Shown here piece by piece: positions 5,256 through 6,869 of a DNA stretch of 6,869 nt. Every line of letters starts with the position of its first letter. The stretch's first letter is position 1. The DNA lies in contig PWQG01000356.1 in assembly GCA_003556835.1 (NCBI GenBank), positions 1 through 6,869 on the forward strand, given 5' to 3'. The notes beneath the pieces were generated by a model. That model was not told where the DNA came from. It ran no database searches and was given only the letters and a program-made list of their open reading frames with translations. Origin of the DNA: Gammaproteobacteria bacterium. Its GTDB lineage: Bacteria > Pseudomonadota > Gammaproteobacteria > Pseudomonadales > Pseudohongiellaceae. The translations under genes were made by a program, and so were the position numbers.

Positions 5256-6506
5256 ATGACAAGCATAATGCGAACCCTGCTACTCCCGATCCTGGTCATT
5301 CTGGGACTGGCTGCCTGCTCCGAAACCGATGACGGCCAGAGCGGGAATGTACTCTCGATACAGCCCGACAATGTGGAACAGGACCTGCAACTATACCTGC
5401 TCGAAGCCGAACCCGGTGACATCATCGAGCTGCCCGCAGGCACCTTCCGCTTCGAGCGCGGGCTGACCCTGAACGTCGACAACATCACCCTGCGCGACGC
5501 CGGCATGCAACAGACCGTGCTGTCCTTCGCCGATCAGGTCAGTGGTGCCGACGGCTTGCTGGTGACCGGAAGTCACTTCACCATCGAAGACCTGGCCATC
5601 GAGGACACCCCGGGCGATGCCCTGAAAGTGCGCGGCGGTGAATACATCGCCATACGTCGTGTGCGCACCGAATGGACCGGTGGTCCCGACACGGAGAACG
5701 GCGCCTACGGCATCTATCCCGTGCAGACCCGACATACCCTGGTGGAGGATTCCGTCGCCATCGGGGCGTCGGATGCCGGCATCTATATCGGACAGTCAGA
5801 GAACGTCATCGTGCGCAACAACCGCGCGGAGTTCAATGTCGCCGGCATTGAAATCGAGAACACGGTGGGCGCCGATGTCTACGGCAATATCGCTGCCAAC
5901 AATACCGGCGGCATCCTGGTCTTCAACATGCCCAACCTGCCTGTCGAGGGGCACAGCACTCGCGTCTATAACAACCAGATCATGATGAACAACACCCGGA
6001 ACTTCGCACCGGTAGGTACCGCAGTCTCCAGTGTTCCTTCGGGCTCTGGCATATTGATCAATTCCAACGACCGGGTGGAGATTTTCGACAATGACATCGC
6101 CGGCAACTACACATCCAACATCCTGATCTCCAGTTATTACAGTGCTGGCTATGCAGACCGGGAAACCGCCGAGGTGTTCGACCCGTACCCGGAAACCATC
6201 TATATCTACAACAACCGATTCGGGCCGGCCGGACAGATGCCGGGACTGCCTGAACTCAACCAGCTGCGTATCGCGCTGTTCGGTGAGACCGGACGACTGC
6301 CGGACCTGATCTGGGATGGCATCAGTCATCCAGAACGCCAATCACCGGAGTACGCCATCTGTATCGACGATGGCGACGCTGTGATGCTTAATATGGATGC
6401 CGCTAATGACAATGCCAATCCTCACCTGGACATGTCTGCGCATCAGTGCCATCACGAGAAACTGCCGCCAATCGAGCTTCCGGCGGAACTCATGGCAAAC
6501 CGGTAA
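5256..6506 (+). CDS. Parallel beta-helix repeat lipoprotein (TIGR03805-like)
   Basis: The 416-aa product is exported and lipid-anchored. The ATG has AGGAG (5243-5247) eight bases upstream. Residues 1-20 are a lipoprotein signal peptide with the lipobox LAAC (18-21); C21 is the lipidated residue and S22 at +2 predicts the outer membrane. From about 30 the sequence is a right-handed beta-helix. It opens with QPDNVEQDLQLYLLEAEPGDIIELPAGTF-type initiation (36-64) and continues with rungs such as GLLVTGSHFTIEDLAIED (100-117), DAGIYIGQSENVIVRNNRAE (173-192), AGIEIENTVGADVYGNIAAN (196-215) and SGILINSNDRVEIFDNDIAG (264-283). The asparagine ladders (NN, DND, NNR) are typical of such folds. The C-terminal part (about 335-416) is not helical repeat and holds C369 and C398 (HQCHHEKLPP). 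From memory this architecture is TIGR03805, which recurs beside a TIGR03806 protein, and the next gene fits that. Function is unknown; polysaccharide binding or lyase activity is possible but unproven. Confidence 0.85.
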   Translation: MTSIMRTLLLPILVILGLAACSETDDGQSGNVLSIQPDNVEQDLQLYLLEAEPGDIIELPAGTFRFERGLTLNVDNITLRDAGMQQTVLSFADQVSGADGLLVTGSHFTIEDLAIEDTPGDALKVRGGEYIAIRRVRTEWTGGPDTENGAYGIYPVQTRHTLVEDSVAIGASDAGIYIGQSENVIVRNNRAEFNVAGIEIENTVGADVYGNIAANNTGGILVFNMPNLPVEGHSTRVYNNQIMMNNTRNFAPVGTAVSSVPSGSGILINSNDRVEIFDNDIAGNYTSNILISSYYSAGYADRETAEVFDPYPETIYIYNNRFGPAGQMPGLPELNQLRIALFGETGRLPDLIWDGISHPERQSPEYAICIDDGDAVMLNMDAANDNANPHLDMSAHQCHHEKLPPIELPAELMANR

Positions 6507-6514
6507 AACAGGCC

Positions 6515-6869
6515 ATGTGGCACCCTTTCATGACGGCCCGCAAAATGCGACGGTTTGCCCTGGCACTGTCTGTATTGTTGGCGGGCTGCACGCCGGACAC
6601 AGGCCCGCAGTTCTTTCAGGCGGACAGCTACCCGCAACAGTTGTCGGACTGGCAGCTCTTGCAGGTTGAGGACAACCGGCTGCTACTGTCTCCGGATGTA
6701 TTGCCCTATGACCTGGCCACACCCCTGTTCAGCGACTATGCATTGAAGCTGCGCACCGTCTGGATGCCGGAGGGCAGTCCGGCCAGCTATACCGAAACCG
6801 ACAGCTTCGACTTTCCGGTCGGCAGCATTCTCAGCAAGACCTTCTATTACCCGCGCAGCGCCGACGGTA
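6515..6869 (+). CDS. Lipoprotein partner of the beta-helix protein (TIGR03806-like), 3' end outside the window
   Basis: The frame is open from ATG 6515 to the window edge (118 residues, no stop). A signal peptide with lipobox LAGC (22-25) marks C25 as the lipidated residue. The stretch VLPYDLATPLFSDYALKLR (62-80) followed by VWMPEG (82-87) and FPVGSILSKTFYYP (100-113) is, from memory, the N-terminal signature of the TIGR03806 family, whose members occur paired with beta-helix proteins and whose function is not known. It begins 8 nt after the stop of the beta-helix gene, so the two are co-transcribed and probably translationally coupled. The start is uncertain: AGG (6510-6512) is only two bases from the ATG, and ATGs at 6530 and 6545 have no better site, though all keep the lipobox. 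Some relatives carry extra C-terminal domains, which cannot be checked here. Confidence 0.82.
   Translation, partial: MWHPFMTARKMRRFALALSVLLAGCTPDTGPQFFQADSYPQQLSDWQLLQVEDNRLLLSPDVLPYDLATPLFSDYALKLRTVWMPEGSPASYTETDSFDFPVGSILSKTFYYPRSADG

Noticed and set aside
6397..6669. 90-codon open frame overlapping the end of the beta-helix gene
   Set aside because: It is in another frame from both lipoprotein genes, with no SD and no domain. The 6515 frame carries the lipobox and family signature instead.

Overview
The window is high-GC DNA with tightly packed genes, Shine-Dalgarno sites and Gram-negative envelope features: a TonB-dependent outer-membrane receptor and two lipoprotein signal peptides. 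This fits a proteobacterium. The protein styles (a BtuB about as long as the E. coli protein, a beta-like GST, an MFS protein of a common proteobacterial type) make a gammaproteobacterium most likely, but I cannot name the genus. I see no insertion sequence, phage gene, CRISPR array, tRNA or rRNA.

Layout. Positions 1-178 are the 3' part of a cobalamin riboswitch aptamer whose 5' end lies outside the window. Positions 179-328 are its expression platform, including a segment able to pair with the Shine-Dalgarno of the next gene. btuB (329-2182) encodes the outer-membrane cobalamin receptor. After a 145-nt gap comes a cytosolic glutathione S-transferase (2328-2945), then a strong GC-rich hairpin (2977-3007). 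Next is a two-gene unit, an adrenodoxin-type [2Fe-2S] ferredoxin (3043-3363) and a membrane-anchored thioredoxin-fold protein without a CXXC pair (3378-3800). A convergent MFS transporter gene (5169-3817, minus strand) ends 16 nt away from it. An AT-richer divergent region (5170-5255) separates the MFS gene from a second two-gene unit on the plus strand: a parallel beta-helix lipoprotein (5256-6506) and, 8 nt later, the start of a second lipoprotein (6515 to the window end). This pair matches a recurrent two-gene system of unknown function (the TIGR03805/TIGR03806 pair, recalled from memory).

How they work together. The riboswitch-btuB unit is self-explanatory: B12 represses its own uptake receptor, probably by hiding the ribosome binding site. 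No btuCDF or cobalamin synthesis gene is in view. The GST and MFS genes look like stand-alone units. The two parts of most interest are the ferredoxin/CXXC-less thioredoxin-fold pair and the beta-helix/lipoprotein pair; neither has a known role that can be read from this context.
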